A stretch of DNA of 64,000 nucleotides, from contig NZ_JACIBY010000006.1 of NCBI RefSeq assembly GCF_014195535.1, forward strand, positions 62,001-126,000, written 5' to 3'. Shown piece by piece: positions 1-8,305 of the stretch. The notes under the pieces were generated by a model. That model had not been told where the DNA came from, searched no databases, and saw nothing but the letters and a program-made list of their open reading frames with translations. The first letter of the stretch is position 1. The number at the start of each line of letters is the position of its first letter. The position numbers and the translations under genes were made by a program. Origin of the DNA: Runella defluvii (GTDB lineage: Bacteria; Bacteroidota; Bacteroidia; Cytophagales; Spirosomataceae).

Positions 1-2576
1 TTTTTCAAAAAGTTGATTTCATTGCTCCACGACATCTGAAAATCAGGCTGGTTGTTTCCTAAAATATAAGCCCCCGTACGCACACCCTCAGCGGTAGGAG
101 TATCGTTGGCATCACGTGCGGGGCGCGTTCCTACGATGGTCGTAGGCGAGAACCCTTCTTGGTATAAAAACGTACCGAGTGACACCCCAAACGCTCCTGA
201 ATTATAGGCAGGAATACCCAATTTAGTAAGAAGGATGTCATTTTTCCACCACAATACGCGTGAGCTCCAGCGAATTTTTTCTTTTTGAACAATGGTTGCC
301 CCCAACGAAAGTTCTACCCCACGGTTTTGAAGCTGGGCCAAGTTCGTAGGAATGGTGCTAATCCCCACCGCAGGAGATAGCTGTAGGTTTTGGATATTAC
401 TGCGCGTTTGTTTGTCGTAGTAAGTAGCTTCGAGTTGGATACGGTTATTCAACAATCCTAAGTCCAATCCAAACTCTAACTCACCTGCACGCTCAGGTTC
501 GATGGCCGCGTTTCCTGCCGCAGTCGTTACGACCGAGCCGAGTAAGCCGCCAATGTTTGCCGAGTTAAGCGGCGTAAAAGTTGTCCCAAAACCTGGTACC
601 CCCGCCGTTTCACCGTACGCTACACGGGGTTTAATTTGCGAGAAAACAGAAGACAAACTAGAAGAACGAATAAAGTCGAAGTTGGCTAGGTTGATGGCCA
701 ACGACGCTTTTGGGAAAGCCCAAAACTTGTTGGCATCACCGATGAGGGTTGATTTATCCCAACGTACCCCCGCCGTCGCGATGATTTTATCGTCCCAGTT
801 GGCTTCTTGCTGTACAAATGCTCCTACGTCGGTAATGCTCTGGAAGCGTTGGTCAAAAATCTCTTGTACCGTTCCTTGGCGCAAGTTGGTTTGCCCCCCT
901 GCCAATCCACGCGAACGGTTCAACAAACGGTCTTCACGGAAATTGAGACGAACCGCGCCTACCTGCGACGTGAGGTTTAGCTTGCCTATGTTCCAATTAT
1001 ACACTAAGGCTGCCTGCAAGTTAGTATTGACGTTTTCGGTTTTACCCCAAATCACATCCCCAGGGTTTCCTTGGGCGCGTTGGTATTGTAAATCTTCTGG
1101 AAGATAGACGAACGTCGTACCTTGTGTGTAGTCAAAACCTCCTTGCCCCACGAGTTTGAGCAATGCTTTTTCTGATTTGTAGAGATTTGCCGTCAGGTTG
1201 AATGACTGAATAAAACGGTTGACGTTGGTGTTATTAATTCCGCGGTCTGTCACTGCTACGGGGTTTTCGGCAAAATAAGGGTTATCGGGATAGCGACCAC
1301 TTGCATCTGGGAACAGATTGAAATAGTTTGGCACGTACGCAATGTTATACCCGATACTCGCTCCAGAGTTGTTTTGGTTTCCCGTAAAACCACGGTCAGA
1401 AATGGTATTGATGTAATTTGAACCTACTGAAAGCGTAATGTCGTTGGTGAGTTTGTGGTCGATATTGGCGCGTAGCGAATAGCGTTTAAAGCCCGTGCGA
1501 CGAATAATCCCTTTTTCATCCGTCAACGCACCTGAGATAAAGAACTTCGTTTTATCGTTTCCTCCCGAAATACCTAGACGGGTATTAGAAAGTGGGGCGG
1601 TGTTTCCGTAAAAATACTTTTCGTAGTCCCACGTTTGGCCATTGGCTGCGCGAAAACGCTCCAATTCGATGGGGCGACGAGCAGCCGCAAAAAACGTATT
1701 GATTTTATCTTCACTCCAGTTGTCCACCCCAAACAAACGTTGCGGCGTCGCCATTCCGTAGTCTTGAGCAAAAGACACTTTGGTTTTTCCCGCGCTTCCG
1801 CGTTTGGTTGTGATAATAATAACCCCCGCATTGGCACGCGTACCGTAGATAGCCGCCGCCGACGGACCTTTGAGTACCTCTACGTTTTCGATGTCGTTGG
1901 GGTTTAAGTCCGAAATACGGTTAGAGGCGTCATCTTGGGTTTCTGCCCCTGCGCCCGTCACCGAAGCGCGCCCAGAGCGGTTTACGGCATTGTTGGCATA
2001 CACTCCATCAATGATGTAAAGTGGCTGCGATGCCCCCACAAGCGACGAAATCCCACGGAGCTGAATCGACACCCCACCACCTGGCGCACCACCGTTGGTG
2101 TTCATGTTGACCCCTGCTAGTTTTCCGTAAAAAGCATTGTCCACCGTCTGAATTTGGGTGGTTCCCATCAATTCTTTGGCCGAAATGGTTGCCACCGCAT
2201 TGGCCAAATTAGAACGCTTAATGCTCGATGCCAAACCCGTAACGACCACTTCTTGGAGATTTGACACGTCTTCCGTCAGGGTTACATCAATGGTGCTGTT
2301 GTTCCCAACTGCCACCTCTTTTGACTGAAATCCAATGGACGAGAAGACCAGAATGGCATTCTTTTGATTTAGGGTAATGGAGTACATACCATCTCCCCCA
2401 CTGACCGTTCCAACGGTTGTCCCTTTGACAACCACATTTGCACCTGGAATGGGCGACCCATCCGATGACTTGACCGTTCCGCCGATTTTGGTTTGGGCTA
2501 CTGCAACGAACGACAGCAGCCACATCCCCATAGCAAAAGCAAGTTTTGCCACTGAGGAATCAGTAGATTTGAACAT
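1..2576 (-). CDS. SusC/RagA-family TonB-dependent outer-membrane receptor (3' end outside window)
   Basis: About 858 residues are visible; the C-terminal barrel end lies beyond the left edge. Reading leftward from the ATG at 2576 there is a signal peptide (ending VAVAQ), then a CarboxypepD_reg-like domain (about residues 29-110) and the SusC hallmark LQEVVVTG. The plug follows, with the motif LYIIDGVYANN and the family signature NVEVLKGPSAAAIYG, then beta-barrel sequence. These proteins import oligosaccharides or peptides through the outer membrane with a SusD lipoprotein, which would normally be encoded next and so outside this window. The substrate cannot be told from sequence. The 279 bases upstream separate it from the sugar isomerase-like gene. 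Confidence 0.95.
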   Translation of the reverse strand, partial: MFKSTDSSVAKLAFAMGMWLLSFVAVAQTKIGGTVKSSDGSPIPGANVVVKGTTVGTVSGGDGMYSITLNQKNAILVFSSIGFQSKEVAVGNNSTIDVTLTEDVSNLQEVVVTGLASSIKRSNLANAVATISAKELMGTTQIQTVDNAFYGKLAGVNMNTNGGAPGGGVSIQLRGISSLVGASQPLYIIDGVYANNAVNRSGRASVTGAGAETQDDASNRISDLNPNDIENVEVLKGPSAAAIYGTRANAGVIIITTKRGSAGKTKVSFAQDYGMATPQRLFGVDNWSEDKINTFFAAARRPIELERFRAANGQTWDYEKYFYGNTAPLSNTRLGISGGNDKTKFFISGALTDEKGIIRRTGFKRYSLRANIDHKLTNDITLSVGSNYINTISDRGFTGNQNNSGASIGYNIAYVPNYFNLFPDASGRYPDNPYFAENPVAVTDRGINNTNVNRFIQSFNLTANLYKSEKALLKLVGQGGFDYTQGTTFVYLPEDLQYQRAQGNPGDVIWGKTENVNTNLQAALVYNWNIGKLNLTSQVGAVRLNFREDRLLNRSRGLAGGQTNLRQGTVQEIFDQRFQSITDVGAFVQQEANWDDKIIATAGVRWDKSTLIGDANKFWAFPKASLAINLANFDFIRSSSLSSVFSQIKPRVAYGETAGVPGFGTTFTPLNSANIGGLLGSVVTTAAGNAAIEPERAGELEFGLDLGLLNNRIQLEATYYDKQTRSNIQNLQLSPAVGISTIPTNLAQLQNRGVELSLGATIVQKEKIRWSSRVLWWKNDILLTKLGIPAYNSGAFGVSLGTFLYQEGFSPTTIVGTRPARDANDTPTAEGVRTGAYILGNNQPDFQMSWSNEINFLK

Positions 2577-2804
2577 AGATTTGGTGTTTAATTTAGTTTA
2601 GTTAATTAGTTAGTATAGTCAACTCAACAACAATAGCGAATGCTTAATTGTTTTAACACCCATTTGGTTTTAAACCATCGAAGAATTTTATGCTGTTGCG
2701 GAAGAGTTGCGGAGGCAATAATATTCAAATAATTCTATTTAAGAAAAGATTTGAACTAAATTTGTATTGCAAACAGAAGAAAATATGGCAAACGCAAAAA
2801 AAAC

Positions 2805-2834
2805 AAAGCGCCTTTGTCTGAACAAAGGCGCTTT
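2805..2834 (-). terminator. Rho-independent terminator of the sugar isomerase-like gene
   Basis: A perfect 13-bp stem (arms 2805-2817 and 2822-2834) closes a CTGA loop. On the minus strand it is followed by a run of eight T. It lies 22 bases past the stop of the minus-strand gene ending at 2856. Confidence 0.85.
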
Positions 2835-2855
2835 ACAATAAAAGACATAATTTAG

Positions 2856-3716
2856 TTACAAACTTTTCAAATAAGCAATGCTTTTAGGTACTTGTTGGCT
2901 CCAAGTAGGACTTTCATCTTCAATAAAATAGTGCTTAATTCCAATCTTTTTTGCCTCGCGAATCACCCCAGCCACATCTACTTGTCCCGTTCCTAAAACG
3001 ACATCATTTTCGAGCGCCGTGCCGCCCGTCAAATCGCCTTTTACTCCTTTGCGAAGGTCTTTGAGGTGCACCAGTTTGAAGCGATTTCCGTATTTTTTCA
3101 ATAAGCCCACAGGCTCTGCTCCGCCGTGAAATGCCCACAAAATGTCTATTTCAAACGACACATAGTCAGGGTTGGTATTTTTGACGATGTAGTCAAAAAG
3201 CGTTCCTCCTTCATACGGCTGGAACTCATAGCCATGGTTGTGGTAGCAAAACGTGATGCCATTTTCTTTTAAAACTTTGCCAATTCGGTTGAAGTCTTCG
3301 ACGGCTTTTTTTGCTTCTTCAAACGTAAACCCTCCTTTTACTTTGTGCGGAATCCAAGCACACATCAAGAATTTTGAGCCCAAAACCTTGGCCGTTTCTG
3401 CTGCTTTTTGGGGGTCTTTGACCAATTCATCATAGCCTCCGCCTGTTCCCACAATGCTGATTCCGCGTTCTTCGCACATTTTACGAAATTCGGCAGGGGT
3501 CGTGCCTTTTTGTGCTCCGCCTTCGAGTTCGGTGATACCAAGTGATTTGAGGGTATCCAATGTCGCAGCTACGTTTTTAGGAAAACTCGCCCGATAGGTA
3601 TAGGCTTGCATCCCAACGGGAAATGAATATAATTTCCCTTTTTGGGCTAGGCTCTCGCCGACAATGCCCATCAATGAGAGCAGTACGCCTCCCATTAAGC
3701 TTAATTTTTTCATCAT
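2856..3716 (-). CDS. Secreted sugar phosphate isomerase/epimerase-family TIM barrel
   Basis: 286 residues. An N-terminal signal peptide (about 1-24, ending ESLAQ) with no lipobox cysteine suggests a periplasmic protein. The rest reads as a xylose-isomerase-like TIM barrel (COG1082). Likely metal ligands sit in CYHNHGYEF (157-165), FEID (188-191), HLKD (217-220) and the glutamate of FIEDESP (about 266). Secreted members in Bacteroidota often sit near sugar-utilisation genes, and here a sulfatase lies upstream on the same strand. Cytoplasmic relatives isomerise inositol or keto-sugars; the substrate of this one is unknown. The two methionines at the start allow initiation at either. Confidence 0.85.
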   Translation of the reverse strand: MMKKLSLMGGVLLSLMGIVGESLAQKGKLYSFPVGMQAYTYRASFPKNVAATLDTLKSLGITELEGGAQKGTTPAEFRKMCEERGISIVGTGGGYDELVKDPQKAAETAKVLGSKFLMCAWIPHKVKGGFTFEEAKKAVEDFNRIGKVLKENGITFCYHNHGYEFQPYEGGTLFDYIVKNTNPDYVSFEIDILWAFHGGAEPVGLLKKYGNRFKLVHLKDLRKGVKGDLTGGTALENDVVLGTGQVDVAGVIREAKKIGIKHYFIEDESPTWSQQVPKSIAYLKSL

Positions 3717-3782
3717 TTTTGAAGTTAAGAGCGTTTACTACAAAAGGTATTTTCTGGTAACGTTTACTGTTTTTCTGTGTGC

Positions 3783-3857
3783 ATTCCATCTGTGGGTTTC
3801 TGTGTGAAAATGTTTTTCTCGCAGATTGGCGCAGATGGAATACCCGCAGATGGACGC
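3783..3857. repeat. Inverted array of degenerate GCAGAT/ATCTG units
   Basis: Between the isomerase and sulfatase genes. CAGAT-type units recur on the right (3830-3855) and ATCTG or TTCTGTG units on the left (3783-3806). The cores 3783-3792 and 3832-3841 are a perfect 10-bp inverted repeat, so the RNA could form a long imperfect hairpin. It resembles the arrays at 5.4, 36.3 and 49.9 kb in architecture but not in unit sequence. Confidence 0.6.
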
Positions 3858-3862
3858 GGAGG

Positions 3863-5302
3863 TTAGTCTTTGAAGTATTTGTCCAACACTTCCTTGGGCT
3901 GCCATTGGTCAGGCTTACGCACGATGCCTTTATAATCAAAGGTTTGAGGGAGAATTTCTGAAGCAGTTAGTGGTGCCGTATCGCCGTAAAACTGCTGATG
4001 TTTCCGTAGGTCTTCGGTCATCGTTTTTACTTTATCCGCAAACTCTGGCTTTCCCGCTAGGTTATTGAGTTCATAAGGGTCTGATTCTAAATCAAAAAGC
4101 TGGGTATAATCCACTTGCGGGTACCGAATCAACTTCCAGCGACGGTCACGGACGGTACGGATGGAGGCCCGATAGGCTGTAAATACTTGTTCTCGCACCG
4201 ATTTGGTTTTTTGCTGTAAAATGCCTGAGATGTCCTTCCCTTCCAAATCTTTCGGCGCGGTTATTCTTAACTGCTGACAAAAAGTAGGAAAAAGGTCAAA
4301 TAAATAGACAAAGGCATCACTGCGTTGTCCTTTGGGGATGCCTTTTCCGCTCACAATCAGCGGCACTCTCATGCTGTGTTCGTATAGGTTTTGTTTACCC
4401 AACAACCCGTGGCTTCCCATCGCCAGACCGTTGTCGGCCGCAAAAACAATAAGGGTATTTTTATCCAAGCCTTTTTCTTTGAGTTTAGCCAAAATCTTCC
4501 CAATCGCCTCGTCAAGGTGGGTAATCATGGCATAATATTCGGTCAACTGTGCTTTGATGACCTCAGGCGTACGTGGAAAAGCCGCCAACATCTCGTCGCG
4601 TTCGCTCATGCTACTGCCAAAATGAAACGGGTGAGCAGGCATAAAATTGGGCGGAAGTGGCGACGTTCCGTAGCGTTTGAGGTAGTCGGGCAAAGGCGAG
4701 CGGGGGTCGTGGGGAGCCGTAAATGCCACGTAAGTCACAAACGGTTTCGAGGCCGTTTGTTTATCCAAAAAATCAATGGCCGTTTGGGCAAAATGGTCCG
4801 TTGAAAATCCTTTTTTTACAGGTTCGGTGAAAGTCCCATCGGCTTTGAGGTCGCACATGGGGGTTTGATAATGATCCGCCATTCCACCCAACATGACATT
4901 TTTGGCCTCCATAAAACTTGCCCCAACTGCTTCGGGCTCGTTGTGCCATTTGCCCGTCATAAACGTATGATACCCTTGCTGACGCAGGAGCATAGGCCAG
5001 GTCGTTACGCCTTTGAGCCGGTCAGTCACTCGAAAATACCCTTTTCCGCTCATCAGCATCGCCCGACTCGGGGCACAAATCGCTCCGTGCAAACCACCCA
5101 AAATATGGGCTTCGCTGAATAAGGTTCCGTTTTGGGCAAGCTGGTCCAGATGCGGGGTTTTGACGTAAGGATTTCCGTAACACCCTAGGGCGTCAGCACG
5201 GAGGTCATCGGCAAAAAGAAACAAAATATTGGTTTTAGGAGATTGCGCCAACGTTTGATTGGCCACAAAAAAGCCCAGCGCAAAAAGTATAATTCGAAAC
5301 AT
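3863..5302 (-). CDS. Secreted type I sulfatase
   Basis: 479 residues from the ATG at 5302. That start puts a clean signal peptide (MFRIILFALG... ending TLAQS) first; a longer frame to 5383 adds 27 residues with no signal character. ILFLFADDLRADALG supplies the metal-binding aspartates (32-33). CAPSR at Cys76 is the C-x-P-S-R sulfatase signature, whose cysteine is converted to formylglycine. FAADNGLAMGSHG and the C-terminal YPQVDYTQLFDLESDPYE follow the family pattern. It should remove sulfate esters from a glycan or other secreted substrate. It needs a formylglycine-generating enzyme, which is not encoded here. Confidence 0.93.
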   Translation of the reverse strand: MFRIILFALGFFVANQTLAQSPKTNILFLFADDLRADALGCYGNPYVKTPHLDQLAQNGTLFSEAHILGGLHGAICAPSRAMLMSGKGYFRVTDRLKGVTTWPMLLRQQGYHTFMTGKWHNEPEAVGASFMEAKNVMLGGMADHYQTPMCDLKADGTFTEPVKKGFSTDHFAQTAIDFLDKQTASKPFVTYVAFTAPHDPRSPLPDYLKRYGTSPLPPNFMPAHPFHFGSSMSERDEMLAAFPRTPEVIKAQLTEYYAMITHLDEAIGKILAKLKEKGLDKNTLIVFAADNGLAMGSHGLLGKQNLYEHSMRVPLIVSGKGIPKGQRSDAFVYLFDLFPTFCQQLRITAPKDLEGKDISGILQQKTKSVREQVFTAYRASIRTVRDRRWKLIRYPQVDYTQLFDLESDPYELNNLAGKPEFADKVKTMTEDLRKHQQFYGDTAPLTASEILPQTFDYKGIVRKPDQWQPKEVLDKYFKD

Positions 5303-5369
5303 ACGAAGGAAAGAAAGGGGTAAGGTTCTTATTTTATAAAGTACAAAACCGCCTTTTATACCTAAGTTA

Positions 5370-5463
5370 AACACATAGTTCACATAGAGTTTTCACAATA
5401 GGTACATAGCCATATAGTATGTTTTCTATGTGTATATGCTCATGTGCCCTATGTGTTTTAAAA
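5370..5463. repeat. Inverted array of CACATAG / CTATGTG units
   Basis: Upstream of the sulfatase start. Forward units CACATAG, or variants, recur on the left (5370-5412) and CTATGTG variants on the right (5430-5458), so the two arms can pair. The right end (about 5447-5463) matches, on the opposite strand, a stretch at about 8177-8193 downstream of the WYL gene. Confidence 0.6.
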
Positions 5464-5481
5464 TCAATGGCTCAAAAGACA

Positions 5482-6582
5482 TTACTTAGCCGTTCCGAAA
5501 AGCTGCTTCAATTGGTCAAGCACTTGCCCCCCTCCCGCAATCGAAATGGTGTTGATTTTATCGGCAATTTTCTCGACGTACTCCATTTCTTTTAGGCGGA
5601 ACAACATTTCGTTTTCCTCCATCAGTTTGGCAGTGTTGAGCAAGCTACGCATCGAAGCGGTTTCCTCTCGGCGCATGATGATGTTGGCTTGGGCTTTTTT
5701 CTCCGCCACCAACACTTGATTCATAATTTCTTTCATATCGCCTGGCAAAATCACATCCCGAATACCGCAGCCTACGAGAGTGAAGCCTAGTTTGGCTACT
5801 TTATCGGCCGTTGCGGCCAAAATAAACTCAGAAATTACTTCTTTTTTCTCAAGTAATTCGTCCAAAGACAGCGTCCCAATGTACTCGCGCAACGCCAATT
5901 GCATGAGGATATAGAGCTGTTTATCAACTTCTTTGTTCTCCACAAGTACCTTCATCACGTCAGCGACTTTGTACTGAACATGAAAGTTGACGCGCAACGA
6001 CGCTTTGTCTTTGGTCAGAATCTCCTGCCCCGCTACCTCTAGTTGTAGCTGACGCATATCGACTTTTGAAACAAAAACCGACAAGTTGTTTCGCCACCAA
6101 TAATAGGTTCCTGCTTCTAGCATCTTTTGCAGCTTACCGTCCACAAAAAGCAATCCTTTTTCGTAAGGTTCTACGGTGTAAGTACGCATATACGTTAGTA
6201 CCTCTTTGGCAGCAAGTGCGGCCAAATCAATCTCTTCGGTAATCTCTACTTTGCTTAAGTCCACCCGAACGTAGCGATAGTTGATGATGCTTTTCCAAAA
6301 CGCATAACGCCCTGGTTTAAGCACCGTTTTGAATAGCTCGTTTTCGTACTGCAACACAATCTCGTTATCTTTTACCTCTACCACGTCGAGCATAGCTGCC
6401 AACGTGTTGTCTTTCAGCAAAATATCTAACGCGCAAGGCGCGACGAAAGGCTGAGTTGTATTGTATATTTTCACGGTCTTGAAAGGCGCCAACCAGTGTG
6501 TACCCTCTGTAATGGCTTTTACGTACGTTTCATCCCGAAAAACTAGCCCTACTTGATAGGCGTTGATGCGAACAATTTTCAT
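5482..6582 (-). CDS. Slipin / SPFH (band 7) family protein with repeated N-terminal modules
   Basis: 366 residues with no clear N-terminal membrane segment. Residues from about 150 to 330 look like an SPFH/stomatin domain: LRVNFHVQYKV, then LREYIGTLSLDELLEKKE, then a LGFTLVGCGIRDVILPGDMK stretch and the charged helix VLVAEKKAQANIIMRREE. Stomatin relatives scaffold membrane microdomains and often partner with NfeD-type proteases; no NfeD gene is adjacent. Three similar blocks lie before or at the start of the SPFH part, each with a hydrophobic strand, a charged turn and LxxGxYxxW or a variant (about 5-40, 75-108, 135-170). The array at 5.4 kb follows its stop. It appears monocistronic. Confidence 0.8.
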   Translation of the reverse strand: MKIVRINAYQVGLVFRDETYVKAITEGTHWLAPFKTVKIYNTTQPFVAPCALDILLKDNTLAAMLDVVEVKDNEIVLQYENELFKTVLKPGRYAFWKSIINYRYVRVDLSKVEITEEIDLAALAAKEVLTYMRTYTVEPYEKGLLFVDGKLQKMLEAGTYYWWRNNLSVFVSKVDMRQLQLEVAGQEILTKDKASLRVNFHVQYKVADVMKVLVENKEVDKQLYILMQLALREYIGTLSLDELLEKKEVISEFILAATADKVAKLGFTLVGCGIRDVILPGDMKEIMNQVLVAEKKAQANIIMRREETASMRSLLNTAKLMEENEMLFRLKEMEYVEKIADKINTISIAGGGQVLDQLKQLFGTAK

Positions 6583-6810
6583 GATTTAAAGCATTAATGA
6601 TGACTGTTTCAGTTTAGCTTCAGGACAAAAAACACTTCGTTTTTTGAAGGCGGAAGCGGGTTTTTGTCTTTTTTGTTTAGGATTGTTTTTAAACGTTTTA
6701 CCTTGACTTTCCAAACAGCACAATACTGTGTTTATCCAATCAAGTTTGTTCGTCAAAAAGAACTTCAAACGCGAAAAACGGCATTGTCCCGTTTGCTGGC
6801 TTTCTCCAAA

Positions 6811-6835
6811 CTGTGACGAGATTGCCCCGTCACAG
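6811..6835. other. Hairpin in the 6.58-7.15 kb gap
   Basis: A perfect 8-bp stem, CTGTGACG with CGTCACAG, around a 9-base loop. On the plus strand TTTTTT begins six bases after the stem, so it could act as a weak terminator, but no plus-strand gene ends nearby. The rest of 6583-6890 shows no coding sequence I can support. Confidence 0.4.
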
Positions 6836-6890
6836 AAGCGTTTTTTGCCCTTATTAGCCCGATGGTGACCATTTTTGGTGAAGCGGCCTT

Positions 6891-6980
6891 CTTCTACGTC
6901 TGTTACTCTACCCAGCTGAGTTACATGGCTTGCACCAAGGAGGGACTCGAACCCTCGACCCACAGTGTGAAAGTCAAATT
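6891..6980 (-). other. tRNA-like halves in reversed order (3' half then 5' half)
   Basis: On the minus strand 6973-6933 reads like the 3' half of a tRNA: loop CTTTCAC (Glu-UUC type), ACTGT, variable region GGGTC, a perfect T-arm (GAGGG-TTCGAGT-CCCTC, 6956-6940) and CTTGGTG. Directly after comes a 5'-half-like segment (about 6930-6902) with a D-arm, ACTC-AGCTGGGTA-GAGT, and then ACAGA. ACAGA pairs with ACTGT of the other half at 4 of 5 positions, better than the local upstream bases do. The acceptor strands pair at only about 5 of 7. It may be remnants of two tRNAs or a permuted tRNA-like RNA. It is not a normal tRNA gene. Confidence 0.35.
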
Positions 6981-7089
6981 AGAGCGATTTCGACAGCATA
7001 CCGTGCGATACGTCGGCGGTACTATGTGGCGATGAACACCAGCATCAGGTTCGTTATCGTTAACTTGACGATACAAAGGTTTATACCTT

Positions 7090-7110
7090 CTGCGCAGTCT
7101 TTTTGCGCAG
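7090..7110. other. Hairpin upstream of the WYL regulator
   Basis: CTGCGCA and TGCGCAG form a perfect 7-bp stem around a GTCTTTT loop, 44 bases before the WYL gene start. Another short stem (ATCGT with ACGAT) lies at about 7056-7072. Either could be a leader structure or the end of an RNA reading toward the gene. Function unknown. Confidence 0.35.
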
Positions 7111-7153
7111 TTGAAATTATTTTCGGAAATTTTCAAAAAAACTGGTTTATCCC

Positions 7154-8164
7154 ATGCCCGCCAACCGCAACGCCCTCATAAGATACAAGACGATTGACGC
7201 TTGTTTACGTAATAGATACCGCAAATGGACGCTCGAAGACCTCATTGAAAAAGTCTCCGAAGCCATGTATGAATATGAAGGCATGGACAAAGGCATCAGT
7301 CGCCGCACTATTCAGGCCGACCTTCAAATGATGCGAAGCGATAAGCTCGGCTACTTTGCCCCCATTATCGTCGTGGATAAGAAATACTACACCTACGAAG
7401 ATCCCACTTACAGCATTACGCAAACCCCGTTGACAGAATTGGATTTACAACGGATGAACGAAGCCGTGGAAGTACTGCGCCAATTCAAAGGGTTCTCGCA
7501 TTTTCAACAGCTGACAGACGTCATTCAAAAGCTAGAAGGGCACGTGTATGCGGCCAAGCACCACCAGCAAACCGTCATTGATTTTGAGAAGAATGAAAAC
7601 CTGCGGGGATTGTCTTTTTTAGAAACCTTGTACCAAGCCGTGGTGCAGCAGAAGGCGGTTTCGATGACTTACCAATCGTTTCGAGCCAAAGAAGCCAACC
7701 AATTTACGTTTCATGTATGGTGGCTCAAAGAGTACAAAAACCGTTGGTTTGCTGTCGGAATCAAAAACCAACTCTCTGAAGTGCTTCACTTGGCATTAGA
7801 CCGAATCATTGAATGTAGTATCGACGACGACAAGCCCTTTCGAGCCAACGAGCACCTGCAGCCCGAAGCATTTTATCAACACGTCATTGGCGTGACGGTC
7901 AGCCCCAATCAGCGCCCCCGACGGGTGCGACTTTGGGTGGCTGCGGCCCACGCTCCCTACTTAGAAACCAAGCCACTGCACAGTTCACAGGTAACGTTGG
8001 AACGCCAACAAGAAGGGGTTGTGATTGAGCTTTTTGTCCAACTCAACTTTGAATTAGAAAAAGAAATTTTAGGATTCGGGGAAATTATCAAAGTCCTGTC
8101 ACCCGATGCCCTCCGTAAACGCATTCAACAGCGTTTGAAGAAAGGTGCTGAGAATTACGAATAA
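7154..8164 (+). CDS. WYL-domain transcriptional regulator
   Basis: 336 residues. The first 60 or so form a winged-helix DNA-binding region (RYKTIDACLRNRYRKWTLED, then ISRRTIQADLQMMRSDKLG). A WYL ligand-binding domain follows at about 155-245, where the diagnostic W-Y-L patch reads NRWFAVGIK and then LHLALDRI. A WCX-like C-terminal domain ends in LSPDALRKRIQQRL. WYL regulators sense small molecules or nucleic acids and control DNA-damage, defence and metabolic genes. It stands alone, with convergent or divergent neighbours, so no target can be inferred. Confidence 0.88.
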   Translation: MPANRNALIRYKTIDACLRNRYRKWTLEDLIEKVSEAMYEYEGMDKGISRRTIQADLQMMRSDKLGYFAPIIVVDKKYYTYEDPTYSITQTPLTELDLQRMNEAVEVLRQFKGFSHFQQLTDVIQKLEGHVYAAKHHQQTVIDFEKNENLRGLSFLETLYQAVVQQKAVSMTYQSFRAKEANQFTFHVWWLKEYKNRWFAVGIKNQLSEVLHLALDRIIECSIDDDKPFRANEHLQPEAFYQHVIGVTVSPNQRPRRVRLWVAAAHAPYLETKPLHSSQVTLERQQEGVVIELFVQLNFELEKEILGFGEIIKVLSPDALRKRIQQRLKKGAENYE

Positions 8165-8176
8165 GTGCTTTTATTC

Positions 8177-8230
8177 TAAAACACATAGGGCACAAATAGA
8201 ATACACACACATAGAACACATAAGACATTG
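8177..8230. repeat. Single-armed array of CACATAG-like units
   Basis: Follows the WYL stop. Units such as AACACATAG, CACACATAG and AACACATAAG recur, and the first 17 bases match the opposite strand of 5447-5463. No complementary second arm is visible here. Confidence 0.5.
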
Positions 8231-8240
8231 TTGATTCACG

Positions 8241-8275
8241 AAAAAAGAGGCAATAACCATTGCTGATTATTGCCT
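8241..8275 (-). terminator. Terminator of the dihydrodipicolinate synthase-like gene
   Basis: Stem AGGCAATAA (8248-8256) with TTATTGCCT (8267-8275), followed on the minus strand by CTCTTTTTTC. It lies about 30 bases after the stop of the minus-strand gene. Confidence 0.75.
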
Positions 8276-8305
8276 TTCAGGGTAGGGTAAAAAGTGTATA
8301 AATGC

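Noticed and set aside
502-1107. 201-residue plus-strand frame
   Set aside because: It lies wholly opposite the SusC-like gene, whose domain order is unmistakable. The frame has no recognisable motif.
6586-6963. 125-residue minus-strand frame across the tRNA-like region
   Set aside because: Its N-terminal part translates the T-arm and D-arm of the tRNA-like halves. The rest is low in conservation signals and basic, as non-coding DNA is.
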